A stretch of DNA of 9,466 nt from Verrucomicrobiota bacterium. Its GTDB lineage: Bacteria > Verrucomicrobiota > Verrucomicrobiia > Limisphaerales > UBA9464. Shown piece by piece: positions 1 to 7,610 of the stretch. The notes beneath the pieces were generated by a model. The model worked only from the letters and a program-made list of their open reading frames with translations. It did not search any database and had not been told where the DNA came from. Position 1 is the stretch's first letter; each line of letters begins with the position of its first letter. Location: the NCBI GenBank assembly GCA_947464705.1, contig CANHYD010000070.1, positions 1-9,466 of the forward strand, given 5' to 3'. The translations under genes and the position numbers were made by a program.

Positions 1-1675
1 GCGCGTCCATGAGGTCATTCATCACGACGTCCAGATCCCCGTCCCCATCGAGATCCCCGATGGCGGCTCCCTGAGAAATGGAATCGGTGGCGAAGCCCCA
101 GGCCTGAGACACGTCCTCGAAGGTGGCATCGCCACGATTACGAAAGGCCACGTTCGGGGTGGCCAACTTCGGAAAGGATCGGACCATTGCGGCGATGTCG
201 GCCGATGTCTTGAGAGCACCACGCCGCTGGGCTTCGGCAATGCGCATCGCGCCGTCCCCGTCCTGAAAATCACGCCACTGGCCGTTGGGCACCAGCAGGT
301 CCTCATACCCATCGAGATCCACATCCAGAATCACCGGACCCCAGGACCATTCACTGGCCTCGACACCCGACTGCCAAGCGACGTCTGCCCAGGTGCCATC
401 TCCTCGGTTGAGCTGGAGGACATTCCGTTGAACCTGGGCCCGATCAGCGAATCGGCCGGGCAGGCGCAACAGGGGGGCCATGCCGGCTGTCTGGGTATGC
501 CGCCACGCCCGGTTGCGGCTAAACATGTCGACGGCAAAGAAATCGACATGACCGTCGCGGTCCAAGTCCCCGAAATCGACTCCCATGGAAAAGGTCGGGT
601 TGCTCCGCAGCGCCCACGACGACAGTTCTCGGAAGCGCACGGCGTGATCCGTCCCCGTCTGGTTGATCCAAATACGGTCCGGGGTGTGCAAGTCGTTGCA
701 GACGTACAAGTCGGGTTTGCCGTCCCCGTTCATGTCCTGAAAGCGGACGGCCAGTCCCCAATCCCGGGGCGGCGCTGCCAGGGTTTTGCCCGAGGAATCC
801 TGAAAGCCCCCTCCGGTCCAGGAGACCGGAACAAAATGGCCTCGCCCATCGTTCAGGAACAATTGGTCGACCTCCCCCAGTTCGACCACCTCCCCGCCAG
901 TGCGGATTTCAAAGCGGTTGGTCAGATCCGGAGCAGTCGCCGGACGACCATTGACCGCCACCACCACCGCCCCGGCTTCGGTTTGCCGGAGTTGGTATCG
1001 GGTATTGGGTTGGTCGAGGACCGTTGTCGGTCGGAAGTTCGAGACGTAGAGGTCCAGATCCCCATCGCCATCCACGTCGGCCAAGGCCAGGGACGTCGCC
1101 CCACTGCGTGAGCGCAAACCGGCCGACTCGGTGGCTTCCTCAAAACGGCCCTGGCCGTCATTGAGCCACAGGCGGGTGCCGCCCCCCAACTGGTTGACCA
1201 GCAGGTCCGAATCCCCATCTCCGTCCACATCGGCAAAGGCCGCACCGGTCGAATCGTTGGATCCCGACAACGGGTTGAGCCAACTCACCCCGCGCAAGGC
1301 CTGGGCCGTCACGTTGGTGAAGCGCCAGTCCCCGAGATTGCGATACATCGCATTCGGAGAATCCAAGCCACAGAGAAAGACATCGAGACGGCCATCGCCA
1401 TCCACATCGGCCAGTGCCACTCCGGAGCCAGAGACCAGATTGCGGTTGGTCACCGCCCGTTCTTCGGACAAGCGATTGGTGAAGTCGATGCCCACCCCCG
1501 GGGCTGACAATCGACTGAGCCCAGGCACCGACGGAGACGCCGGAGCTAAACTCTTGAACCGCAGTCCCGCCGGGCCCGCCTGCATTCGGGCCGCCCAGCC
1601 CAAGAGCGCCAACAGGACAGCGAAGCCCCCCGGACGCATGACACGGAAGATCGAGTGACGCAGAGCGGGATTCAT
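1..1675 (-). CDS. Secreted FG-GAP/VCBS repeat protein, CRTAC1-like, partial (3' end off the window)
   Basis: The frame is open from ATG at 1675 to the left edge, giving 558 codons and no stop, so the C-terminus is missing. The N-terminus looks like a Sec signal peptide: hydrophobic core GFAVLLALLGWAA at residues 17-29, likely cleavage near MQA-GP. The mature part carries repeated calcium-loop motifs of the DxDGDGxxD type (for example near residues 90, 150, 200, 316, 370, 451 and 541), which mark blades of an FG-GAP/VCBS beta-propeller. It is collinear with its upstream neighbour: both share PDLYVCND, FSMGVD, DVDLDGYEDLL and NVAFRNRGD at matching places, so the two are tandem paralogues. By that comparison a UnbV/ASPIC domain is expected beyond the edge. 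The ATG overlaps the neighbour's stop as ATGA, which suggests translational coupling; I see no separate Shine-Dalgarno. A second start at residue 13 would give a shorter signal peptide. The biological role is unknown; the protein is probably exported or attached outside the cell. Confidence 0.9.
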   Translation of the reverse strand, partial: MNPALRHSIFRVMRPGGFAVLLALLGWAARMQAGPAGLRFKSLAPASPSVPGLSRLSAPGVGIDFTNRLSEERAVTNRNLVSGSGVALADVDGDGRLDVFLCGLDSPNAMYRNLGDWRFTNVTAQALRGVSWLNPLSGSNDSTGAAFADVDGDGDSDLLVNQLGGGTRLWLNDGQGRFEEATESAGLRSRSGATSLALADVDGDGDLDLYVSNFRPTTVLDQPNTRYQLRQTEAGAVVVAVNGRPATAPDLTNRFEIRTGGEVVELGEVDQLFLNDGRGHFVPVSWTGGGFQDSSGKTLAAPPRDWGLAVRFQDMNGDGKPDLYVCNDLHTPDRIWINQTGTDHAVRFRELSSWALRSNPTFSMGVDFGDLDRDGHVDFFAVDMFSRNRAWRHTQTAGMAPLLRLPGRFADRAQVQRNVLQLNRGDGTWADVAWQSGVEASEWSWGPVILDVDLDGYEDLLVPNGQWRDFQDGDGAMRIAEAQRRGALKTSADIAAMVRSFPKLATPNVAFRNRGDATFEDVSQAWGFATDSISQGAAIGDLDGDGDLDVVMNDLMDA

Positions 1676-4600
1676 GGGCTCAGGGTGATTTCGGGGACAC
1701 CGGCCGCGATTGGCACCCGCCGCACCGCGCCATCCGGCCAGCGCACTTCCACCTCTCCTTCGGCCCGATCCGATGCCAGTACCGTCACCGGGCTGTCCAC
1801 ACTGCAGTAACCTCCGCCCAAGCGGATTTCACGTCGGGGCCCTGCCTTCCCGGCAGTCCTCCACCTCAGGGAAGCTCCGATTCCATGAGGATTTCCGAGA
1901 GGTCCTTTCAGCCGGACTCGGAGCCCTGGGCGCGCGGCCCGATTTCGGAACAGCAACGTCGGTCCGCTATTTTGGCCCAGGGCCAAATCCGTGCGTCCAT
2001 CGGCATCCAGGTCGGCCAAGGCCAACCCGCGTTGTTCTCCCCAGGCCACAACCCCCGAGCGCTCGTCCGGTTGAAACTCTCCCCGCCCCGACCCTCTCAG
2101 CAACAACCCCCGTCCGGCATCGTAGCGTGCGTCATCGGCATGGATCGCGAAGTGATTCTGGGAGAGGAACAGGTCTTCGGTACCGTCCCCGTCCAGATCA
2201 GCCACGGCCAAGCCATAGGCCGGTGCCACCTGGGCCCGGGGCGGCAGGGGCCGCCATTCCAGGTGATCCCCACGATTCAGAAACACCCCCGAATCCAGGT
2301 TGAGTGCCGACGCGCTGGGCAGGGTTCCAAAAATCGGGCCGAGCAAATCCTCCATCGAGGCCTTGCCATAGGTGCTCGCATCCGGGTAGCGCGTGGCCGC
2401 ATCCGGAATCAATGCGGCCAAGGCAGGCCGTTTGCGCACCGGCCAGTCCCGCCCCCCGGGGCCGACATAGCTTTCCAGGACATCCCAAATCTCATCGCCC
2501 TGGAGGTCCCCAGCGCGAATCCGCAAGGGCCGCCGGACGGCCTCGCTTCCCAGGAAGTGGTTGCGCCCCCAGTTTCCCGCCGCGAGATCCATGCGTCCGT
2601 CGCCATCGAAATCACCGGCGGTGATCCCCAGCCACAGCCCCGTCCAGTGCGACAACCGCTCCACACCCGCCGGCAGGGCGCGGCCACGCAATGGCGGATC
2701 CCACGCCTCCAGAGCGCCCCCTCGATTGCGGAACAAGCGAACAGGTCCCCAAGCTGTGCTGACCGCCAGATCGGGCCGCGCATCGTCATCCAGATCGGTG
2801 AAGACTGCCCCGTTGACCAGGCCCAACTTTTCAAAGGCACTCTGAATGCCCAGGCGCCCACCGCGGTTGCGCACCAGAAATGAGGTCGCCGGCTCCGGGT
2901 ACCGACCGGGCACCTCACGAACTCCGACGAAGATCTCCAAATCGCCGTCCCCATCCACATCGGCTGCCGCCATGGATCCGACCGGGCAAGCCCGACCGCT
3001 CAAGACCTCGCCACTGACACCGGAAGCCGGATCCACAATACGCAGAGCCCCGCCATTGGTGGCTCCATCCTCGGCATTGCTGATGCCCGCAAGAATGACA
3101 CCGCGCAGCACCATCACAGTGGTCAAATCCCGGGAAGCGGGCTTGAGCAACGCGGGGCTCGCTACGGCAGAAAACCCGCCCCGCGCGTCATTGGTGAAAA
3201 CGCCGAGGGTTCCTCCCTGCCCCGCCGAAACCAAGAGGTCGTCCCATCCATCCCCATTGAGATCCGCCCAGGTAACCCCGGGGCCCGTCAGGGTGAGGTC
3301 GAAGGGCTTGAGGGGTTGCCGACCAAATTCATCAAAGGGCGTGTCCGTGTGGATGTGAGGCAACCGATCGGAGATGGATTCAAACAAGGGCTGGGCGGGT
3401 GACGGCCCGACCGCTGGCACCGTTTCCTGCTCTCCGATTTCCAAGACCCCGGGGCCCACGCCTGCTCGTCGGGTCACCCGTCCCGAACGCCAGGTGACCT
3501 CGATGTCTGCCGCTGCTGAATCCCCCAGTGCAAAACACCGAATAGCCTCATCGCTCGACAAGTAGCGACCACCAGACACCATTTCTTGGGATTGCACAGG
3601 AAGCCCCCGGGCCATCACTCGAACCTTGGCTCCAATACCTCGGGAATTGCCGGCACTTCCCCGCAACCGCACAGCGACCCGGGGTGCGGAGGCCTTGTTG
3701 CGGTAGAGTTGGGCGGGGCCATTCAAAGCGTTGAGAACCAGGTCCAGATCCCCATCCCCATCCAGATCGGCCACAGCCATGCCCTGTTCGACTCCCGGGG
3801 CATCGAATCCCCAGGCGTGGGTCACCTCTTCGAAGGTCAAATCCCCTCGATTGCGGAAGGCGACGTTGGCGGTATCGAGACGCGAGAACATCCGCCGCAT
3901 CTCCAACATTTCCCGAGATCCCAATCGCCGCCCTGATTTTCGAGCCTCGGCTCGGGCCGCCACGTCCACATCCAACATGTCCATCTCGTGGCCATTGGAA
4001 ATCAGCAAGTCTTCATACCCATCCAGATCGACATCGAGGAAAACAGGCGTCCAGGACCACTCGCTGGCGCTGAGACCCGCCAGTCGACCGATCTCGGCGA
4101 AGGTTCCATCGCCCCGTCCCAGGAACAGGGTGTTGTGGGAGAATTGCGGGCGATCGTCCCAAATGCCCGGTTGGTAGAATCCCGGCGGGACTCCATCCAT
4201 CTGAACATTCCGTCGCTGATGATCCCGACTGAGCATGTCCAGCACCAGAAAGTCATCCACGCCGTCCCGGTCGATGTCGGCAGCGTCCACTCCCATGGAA
4301 AAGGCACTGGTGTGTCGCAGCGCCAAAGACGGAGCGGCGCGGAAGCGAAGCGGCCCCCCGGAAGACGTTTCATTGATCCAGAAACGGTCTTCCGAGTGGA
4401 AATCATTGCAGACATACAAATCCGGTCGGCCATCCCCGGTGAGATCCCGAAACAAAACACTCAACCCCCAATCTTGAGGAGCCGAGTCGAGCGAGCGGCC
4501 GGCGACGTTCAGAAAAGCCCCCTCCGTCCAGGACACCTCGGTAAAGCCGCCCCGGCCATCATTGAGATAAAACCCATCGGTCTCTCCATTCTCCCGCGGA

Positions 4601-5364
4601 CCTGCCGGAGTCATGGTAAACCGGCCAACCAAATCGGGTTCATCGGTGGACCGGCCGTTGTAAGCCACGATCCGCTGCCGCCCATTCTCTTCGCGGATGG
4701 AATACTTGGCCTGAGGATCATCGCGTACCGTCACAGTACGGTAGTTGGCCACATAGAGATCCAAGTCCCCATCCCCATCCGCATCCGCCAATGAGAGACT
4801 GGATCCGGCCCGTTTGAGATTGAGCACTGCACCTGCCGTGAATCCCCCTTTACCGTCGTTGTGATAGATCCGTGTCCCTTGCCCCAGGGTATTCAATAAG
4901 AGATCCAAATCGCCATCCCCGTCGATATCCGCCAAAACAACACCGGTTCCATCCAGAGAAGAAAGTGCACCGGTCCCGAATGCGGTCTCCGTGATCGAAT
5001 GGAACTTCCACTGTCCCAGATTGCGGAACAAGGCGCTCCCACCGGAATAGGCAGCCAGAAAGATATCCGCTCGACCGTCGCCGTCCACATCACCCAGGGC
5101 GACTCCAGAACCATTCAGAGGGACCTGATTGGTCAGGTATCGATTGGGAGAAACCGAGTTGGTGAAGGCCAACCCAATAGCCCCAGGCTTCATCGGTTCA
5201 AAACCCACCGAAACCTCACCCAAGACCTGTCTTGGGGCCCAAACCACCATCGACAACAGCAGCAGGAGCCAATTGAAACTGCGGGGAGGCACGCGTCCAT
5301 GCTGGAGGGTTCTCATCGGAGATTCCAGCCGAGAACTCCGTATCTGGCATGGCGAGTGCAACAC
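1672..5364 (-). CDS. Giant secreted FG-GAP/VCBS repeat protein with two UnbV/ASPIC domains
   Basis: This gene encodes 1230 residues from a GTG at 5364, or 1214 from the ATG at 5316. The GTG has a perfect GGAGG (5373-5377) 8 nt upstream. The ATG (residue 17) has only a weak GGA but places the signal peptide (hydrophobic NWLLLLLSMVVWA, cleavage near VLG-E) closer to the start, so the start is undecided. About 13 calcium-binding Asp loops follow (GTG numbering, near residues 92, 145, 193, 307, 363, 444, 533, 701, 803, 857, 918, 1056, 1118), typical of FG-GAP/VCBS propeller blades. Two UnbV/ASPIC domains are visible: about 562-640 (GIGAKVRV, GGRYLSSD) and about 1147-1222 (GIGASLRW, GGGYCSVD). The second half opens at about residue 660 with the PHIHTDTPFDEFGRQPL block, so the protein is a two-module arrangement. 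It follows dnaA by 36 nt and overlaps the next paralogue by ATGA, suggesting one transcript. No enzymatic motif is seen; adhesion, matrix or export roles are guesses. Confidence 0.92.
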   Translation of the reverse strand: MLHSPCQIRSSRLESPMRTLQHGRVPPRSFNWLLLLLSMVVWAPRQVLGEVSVGFEPMKPGAIGLAFTNSVSPNRYLTNQVPLNGSGVALGDVDGDGRADIFLAAYSGGSALFRNLGQWKFHSITETAFGTGALSSLDGTGVVLADIDGDGDLDLLLNTLGQGTRIYHNDGKGGFTAGAVLNLKRAGSSLSLADADGDGDLDLYVANYRTVTVRDDPQAKYSIREENGRQRIVAYNGRSTDEPDLVGRFTMTPAGPRENGETDGFYLNDGRGGFTEVSWTEGAFLNVAGRSLDSAPQDWGLSVLFRDLTGDGRPDLYVCNDFHSEDRFWINETSSGGPLRFRAAPSLALRHTSAFSMGVDAADIDRDGVDDFLVLDMLSRDHQRRNVQMDGVPPGFYQPGIWDDRPQFSHNTLFLGRGDGTFAEIGRLAGLSASEWSWTPVFLDVDLDGYEDLLISNGHEMDMLDVDVAARAEARKSGRRLGSREMLEMRRMFSRLDTANVAFRNRGDLTFEEVTHAWGFDAPGVEQGMAVADLDGDGDLDLVLNALNGPAQLYRNKASAPRVAVRLRGSAGNSRGIGAKVRVMARGLPVQSQEMVSGGRYLSSDEAIRCFALGDSAAADIEVTWRSGRVTRRAGVGPGVLEIGEQETVPAVGPSPAQPLFESISDRLPHIHTDTPFDEFGRQPLKPFDLTLTGPGVTWADLNGDGWDDLLVSAGQGGTLGVFTNDARGGFSAVASPALLKPASRDLTTVMVLRGVILAGISNAEDGATNGGALRIVDPASGVSGEVLSGRACPVGSMAAADVDGDGDLEIFVGVREVPGRYPEPATSFLVRNRGGRLGIQSAFEKLGLVNGAVFTDLDDDARPDLAVSTAWGPVRLFRNRGGALEAWDPPLRGRALPAGVERLSHWTGLWLGITAGDFDGDGRMDLAAGNWGRNHFLGSEAVRRPLRIRAGDLQGDEIWDVLESYVGPGGRDWPVRKRPALAALIPDAATRYPDASTYGKASMEDLLGPIFGTLPSASALNLDSGVFLNRGDHLEWRPLPPRAQVAPAYGLAVADLDGDGTEDLFLSQNHFAIHADDARYDAGRGLLLRGSGRGEFQPDERSGVVAWGEQRGLALADLDADGRTDLALGQNSGPTLLFRNRAARPGLRVRLKGPLGNPHGIGASLRWRTAGKAGPRREIRLGGGYCSVDSPVTVLASDRAEGEVEVRWPDGAVRRVPIAAGVPEITLSP

Positions 5365-5372
5365 CCCCTGCG

Positions 5373-5394
5373 CCTCCGAGCCGACACCCGGAGG
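5373..5394 (-). promoter_or_regulatory. Hairpin pairing with the Shine-Dalgarno of the giant VCBS gene
   Basis: In the 36-nt gap after dnaA, the minus-strand RNA reads CCTCCG, a 10-nt loop, then CGGAGG. The 3' arm contains the GGAGG that lies 8 nt before the GTG at 5364, so folding would hide that ribosome binding site. Alternatively it is a weak terminator stem for dnaA, but no T-run follows. The inverted repeat is seen directly; its function is inference. Confidence 0.35.
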
Positions 5395-5400
5395 ACCAAC

Positions 5401-6807
5401 TCAACGGGTGAGCTGTTTCTCGAGGTAACCCACGTCCTGCCGAACCTTGGCTTCGACCTCCATGCGGTCTCGCACCTGCCGACAGGCATGCAGCACCGTG
5501 CCGTGGTCGCGTCCGCCGAAGGATTCACCGATGGCACTCAGAGAATGCTCGGTGAGCTGACGGGTCAGGTACATGGCAATTTGCCTCGGGAAGGCGATGT
5601 TCTCCGGCCGCCGCTTGCTGGTCATGTCGGCCAGGCGGATGTCGAAGTAGTCAGCCACCCGCTTCTGGATCTCGCTCACCGAAATGGCCACCTTGCCCTC
5701 CTCCTGGAGGATTTCACGCAGCAACGTTTCAACCGTTTCTAGGTCGAGGGCCTTGCCCGAAAGTTGGGCATAGGCGGCCACTCGGACCAGAGCACCCTCC
5801 AAGCGCCGGACGTTGGTCCGGATACGGTTGGCCAGAAACATGATGATCGGATCGGGCAACCGAACGCTCAGAGCGGCCGCCTTCTTGTTGAGAATCGCCA
5901 ACCGAGTCTCGACATCCGGTGCCTTCAGGTCGGCCGTCATTCCCCACTCGAAGCGAGAAATCAGACGTTGTTCCAGTCCTTGGATCTCACTGGCAGGCCG
6001 ATCGCAGGTCAGGACGATTTGCTTATGGGCATCGTGGAGGGCGTTGAAAGTATGGAAAAACTCCTCCTGGATACGCTCCTTGCCTTGCAGGAACTGGATA
6101 TCGTCGATCAACAGAACGTCCAACTCCCGGTGCTTCTTGCGAAACTTAGGCAACTGACTGTTTTGCAGAGCCTCAATGAACTCATTGGTGAAGCGCTCAC
6201 ACGACAAGTATCCGATCCGAGCATTCTTCTTGTTGGCCAAGACGTGATGACCAATCGCCTGAAGCAGGTGCGTCTTGCCCAATCCCACGCCGCCGAAAAG
6301 AAACAACGGATTGTAGGTGTGTCCCGGCTTTTGAGCCACGCCCATGCACGCTGCATGAGCGTGATGGTTGTTGGAGCCCACCACAAAGGTTTCGAAGGTA
6401 TTGTTCGGATTGAACAAGGGCTCCGACTTCCGGGGAATGTCTCGAACCGCAGGCTCAGCAGCCCGAACCTCGGTCGGGGCGACCCGCTCCATCAACGTCT
6501 CGGGAGCCATGGGGCGCTCAGCAGCCGACTCAGCCGTGGCAGCGACTGCGGACTCGGCGGGGCGGATGGCGAAATCCACCTGGATCGGCCGAATGGCTGC
6601 GCGGCTGACCACCGATCGAAGAACATCCAAATAATTATCCTTCAACCAAAACTCACAGAACTCGTCGGCAACTTCCAGAGTCAGAGTATCTCCGTCCAGA
6701 CAGCGGGCAGTGACCGGGGCAAACCATAGATTGTACAACTCCGTCTTGAGCATTCCGCGGAGGGTTTGCTGGGCGGCCAGCCACAGTGCTTGGGGTTGAT
6801 CGGACAT
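5401..6807 (-). CDS. dnaA: Chromosomal replication initiator protein DnaA
   Basis: DnaA is the ATP-dependent initiator that binds DnaA boxes at oriC, melts the origin and helps load the helicase; it acts in the cytoplasm on the nucleoid. All four domains are present in 468 residues, a normal length. Residues 1-80 form domain I (LWLAAQQTLRGMLKTELYNL). Residues 81-135 form an Ala/Pro/Glu-rich linker. Domain III starts at NPNNTFETFVVG and carries Walker A GGVGLGKT (about 172-179), Walker B VLLIDD (about 231-236), sensor 1 VLTCDRP (about 265-271), the arginine finger in RLISRFEWG, and sensor 2 RRLEGAL. Domain IV has the basic loop TSKRRPENIAFPRQIAMYL and the signature GRDHGTVLHACRQV (about 432-445). 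I chose ATG 6807 because MSDQPQALW resembles usual DnaA starts; a TTG at 6819 has an AGG 5 nt upstream and would add four residues. dnaN is not next; two giant secreted-protein genes follow instead. The upstream region holds a candidate promoter and operator-like dyads. Confidence 0.98.
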   Translation of the reverse strand: MSDQPQALWLAAQQTLRGMLKTELYNLWFAPVTARCLDGDTLTLEVADEFCEFWLKDNYLDVLRSVVSRAAIRPIQVDFAIRPAESAVAATAESAAERPMAPETLMERVAPTEVRAAEPAVRDIPRKSEPLFNPNNTFETFVVGSNNHHAHAACMGVAQKPGHTYNPLFLFGGVGLGKTHLLQAIGHHVLANKKNARIGYLSCERFTNEFIEALQNSQLPKFRKKHRELDVLLIDDIQFLQGKERIQEEFFHTFNALHDAHKQIVLTCDRPASEIQGLEQRLISRFEWGMTADLKAPDVETRLAILNKKAAALSVRLPDPIIMFLANRIRTNVRRLEGALVRVAAYAQLSGKALDLETVETLLREILQEEGKVAISVSEIQKRVADYFDIRLADMTSKRRPENIAFPRQIAMYLTRQLTEHSLSAIGESFGGRDHGTVLHACRQVRDRMEVEAKVRQDVGYLEKQLTR

Positions 6808-6847
6808 GGGATAATTCAAAGGGACCTAAAAGGGGCAATTTGCGGAT

Positions 6848-6856
6848 TTATTCACT
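6848..6856 (+). promoter_or_regulatory. DnaA-box-like 9-mer in the dnaA leader
   Basis: TTATTCACT matches the DnaA box consensus TTATNCACA at 8 of 9 positions and lies about 40 nt upstream of the dnaA start. It could serve DnaA autoregulation. It is a single site; I found no cluster of boxes or AT-rich unwinding region that would make this stretch a clear oriC. Confidence 0.3.
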
Positions 6857-6986
6857 ACCATCACTCACAGGCTGATCGAGTCTTCCTGATTTAGTGACAC
6901 TTTCATGCAGTTCCGCGCACGGCCCATCGCCTCCAAAACCTCACCAGCAACCTCTGAAATGGTATGAAAGCGCTGAAAACATTGGG

Positions 6987-6995
6987 ATTTTAGCA
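6987..6995 (-). promoter_or_regulatory. Candidate extended -10 promoter for dnaA
   Basis: On the minus strand the sequence TGCTAAAAT has the extended -10 form TG-N-TAAAAT (5 of 6 to TATAAT). No good -35 hexamer sits 16-18 nt upstream, as is acceptable for extended -10 promoters. Transcription would start near 6980, leaving a leader of about 170 nt before dnaA. Rest of the stretch 6808-7104: no convincing gene; a weak open frame ends at 6865 but has no ribosome binding site. Confidence 0.35.
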
Positions 6996-7104
6996 CATTT
7001 GCAGGCATCTGGTGGAACATGATTCGGTGCAGTTTCTTCTCGGAGCCGCCGTGATTTCTTCCACGTCGGGCGAGGCTTCTATGGCAAAGCATCGAGCTCC
7101 GCGA

Positions 7105-7158
7105 GAACAAGTTTCTGGGTGTTGTTCCCAAGTTGTTAACAACTGGCAGAAACACCCA
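7105..7158. promoter_or_regulatory. Cluster of AACAA/TTGTT inverted repeats with a concentric dyad upstream of dnaA
   Basis: Three overlapping symmetries are seen. GAACAA (7105-7110) faces TTGTTC (7122-7127). AGTTGTTAACAACT (7131-7144) is a perfect 14-bp palindrome. Arms TGGGTGTT (7116-7123) and AACACCCA (7151-7158) pair around that palindrome and share almost the same centre (7137 versus 7137.5). It lies between the terminator of the histone-like gene and the dnaA leader. A dimeric repressor operator, an origin-associated site or a second terminator stem are all possible; the binding factor is unknown. Confidence 0.45.
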
Positions 7159-7159
7159 A

Positions 7160-7194
7160 AATCCGGCGGGTTTGACAAGCAAAACCGCCGGATT
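7160..7194 (-). terminator. Rho-independent terminator of the histone-like gene
   Basis: Arms 7160-7173 and 7181-7194 are complementary at 13 of 14 positions (core AATCCGGCGG with CCGCCGGATT) with a 7-nt loop. On the minus strand the stem is followed at once by a TTTT run and then GGGTGTTTC. It lies 11 nt past the stop codon at 7206 and so fits as the terminator of the gene at 7206-7598. Confidence 0.8.
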
Positions 7195-7205
7195 GGTCGC
7201 CTCAA

Positions 7206-7598
7206 TTACTTCTTAGCAGGAGCAGCCTTCTTGGCCGGGGCCGCAGGCTTGGCAGGAGCAGCCTTCTTGGCCGGGGCCGCAGGCTTGGCGGGAGCAGCCT
7301 TCTTGGCCGGAGCCGCAGGCTTGGCAGGAGCAGCCTTCTTGGCCGGGGCCGCGGGCTTGGCAGGAGCAGCCTTCTTGGCCGGAGCCGCAGGCTTAGCAGG
7401 AGCAGCCTTCTTGGCCGGGGCCGCGGGCTTAGCAGGAGCAGCCTTCTTGGCCGGGGCGGCAGCCTTGGCCGGAGCGGCCTTCTTGACGGGCGCCTTTGCG
7501 GCGGCCAGGGCGCAGGTCCGGGCAAGCGGGGTTTCGCAATTGGATTGGGTTGGTTTCACTCGGAGTTTGTTGTTGTTGTGTTTGTAGGTCCGACTCAC
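7206..7598 (-). CDS. Lysine/alanine/proline-rich histone H1-like protein
   Basis: From residue 32 to the end the protein is almost only Ala, Lys and Pro. Seven 12-residue units (AAPAKPAAPAKK type) lead to a final AAPAKK and the TAA at 7206. Such tails resemble eukaryotic H1 C-termini and the bacterial H1-like nucleoid proteins (Hc1/HctB, AlgR3 type) that bind and compact DNA without sequence specificity. Membership is inferred from composition only. The first 31 residues (VSRTYKHNNNKLRVKPTQSN onwards) are not repetitive and I do not recognise them. The frame stays open to 7958 but contains no ATG. I chose GTG 7598 because GAGGAG lies 12 nt upstream and a terminator-like hairpin (7655-7704) lies inside the longer frame; another GTG at 7559 lacks a ribosome site. 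The gene is divergent from lpxK, ends at a strong terminator, and sits upstream of dnaA on the same strand. The start, and so the N-terminus, is uncertain; a decayed start is possible. Confidence 0.62.
   Translation of the reverse strand: MSRTYKHNNNKLRVKPTQSNCETPLARTCALAAAKAPVKKAAPAKAAAPAKKAAPAKPAAPAKKAAPAKPAAPAKKAAPAKPAAPAKKAAPAKPAAPAKKAAPAKPAAPAKKAAPAKPAAPAKKAAPAKK
7216..7467. repeat. Seven tandem 36-bp coding repeats
   Basis: Seven head-to-tail 36-bp units begin at 7216, 7252, 7288, 7324, 7360, 7396 and 7432, differing at only a few mostly silent positions; a degenerate eighth unit (7468-7500) follows. Each unit encodes 12 residues of the Ala/Lys/Pro tail. The near identity points to recent expansion or homogenisation by slippage or recombination, so the copy number may vary between strains and may be misassembled. 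Confidence 0.95.
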
Positions 7599-7610
7599 TG
7601 GAACCGTTGA

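Noticed and set aside
428..4794. Several long plus-strand open frames (up to 332 codons) inside the giant genes
   Set aside because: They are antisense shadows. Their repeating Ile-Pro-Ile and Ser-Pro-Ser patterns are the complements of the Asp-Gly-Asp-Gly loop codons of the minus-strand genes, and they lack ribosome sites.
5764..6729. Plus-strand open frame of 321 codons across dnaA
   Set aside because: It is fully antisense to a well-conserved dnaA, with no recognisable family and no start signal.
6808..7159. oriC upstream of dnaA
   Set aside because: Only one near-consensus DnaA box was found, with no cluster and no clear AT-rich unwinding region. GC skew over the genome would be needed.
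6865..7182. Minus-strand open frame between the histone-like gene and dnaA
   Set aside because: It runs through the terminator hairpin and the dyad, and its internal ATGs (7008, 7020) lack ribosome sites. A tiny leader peptide cannot be excluded but is not supported.
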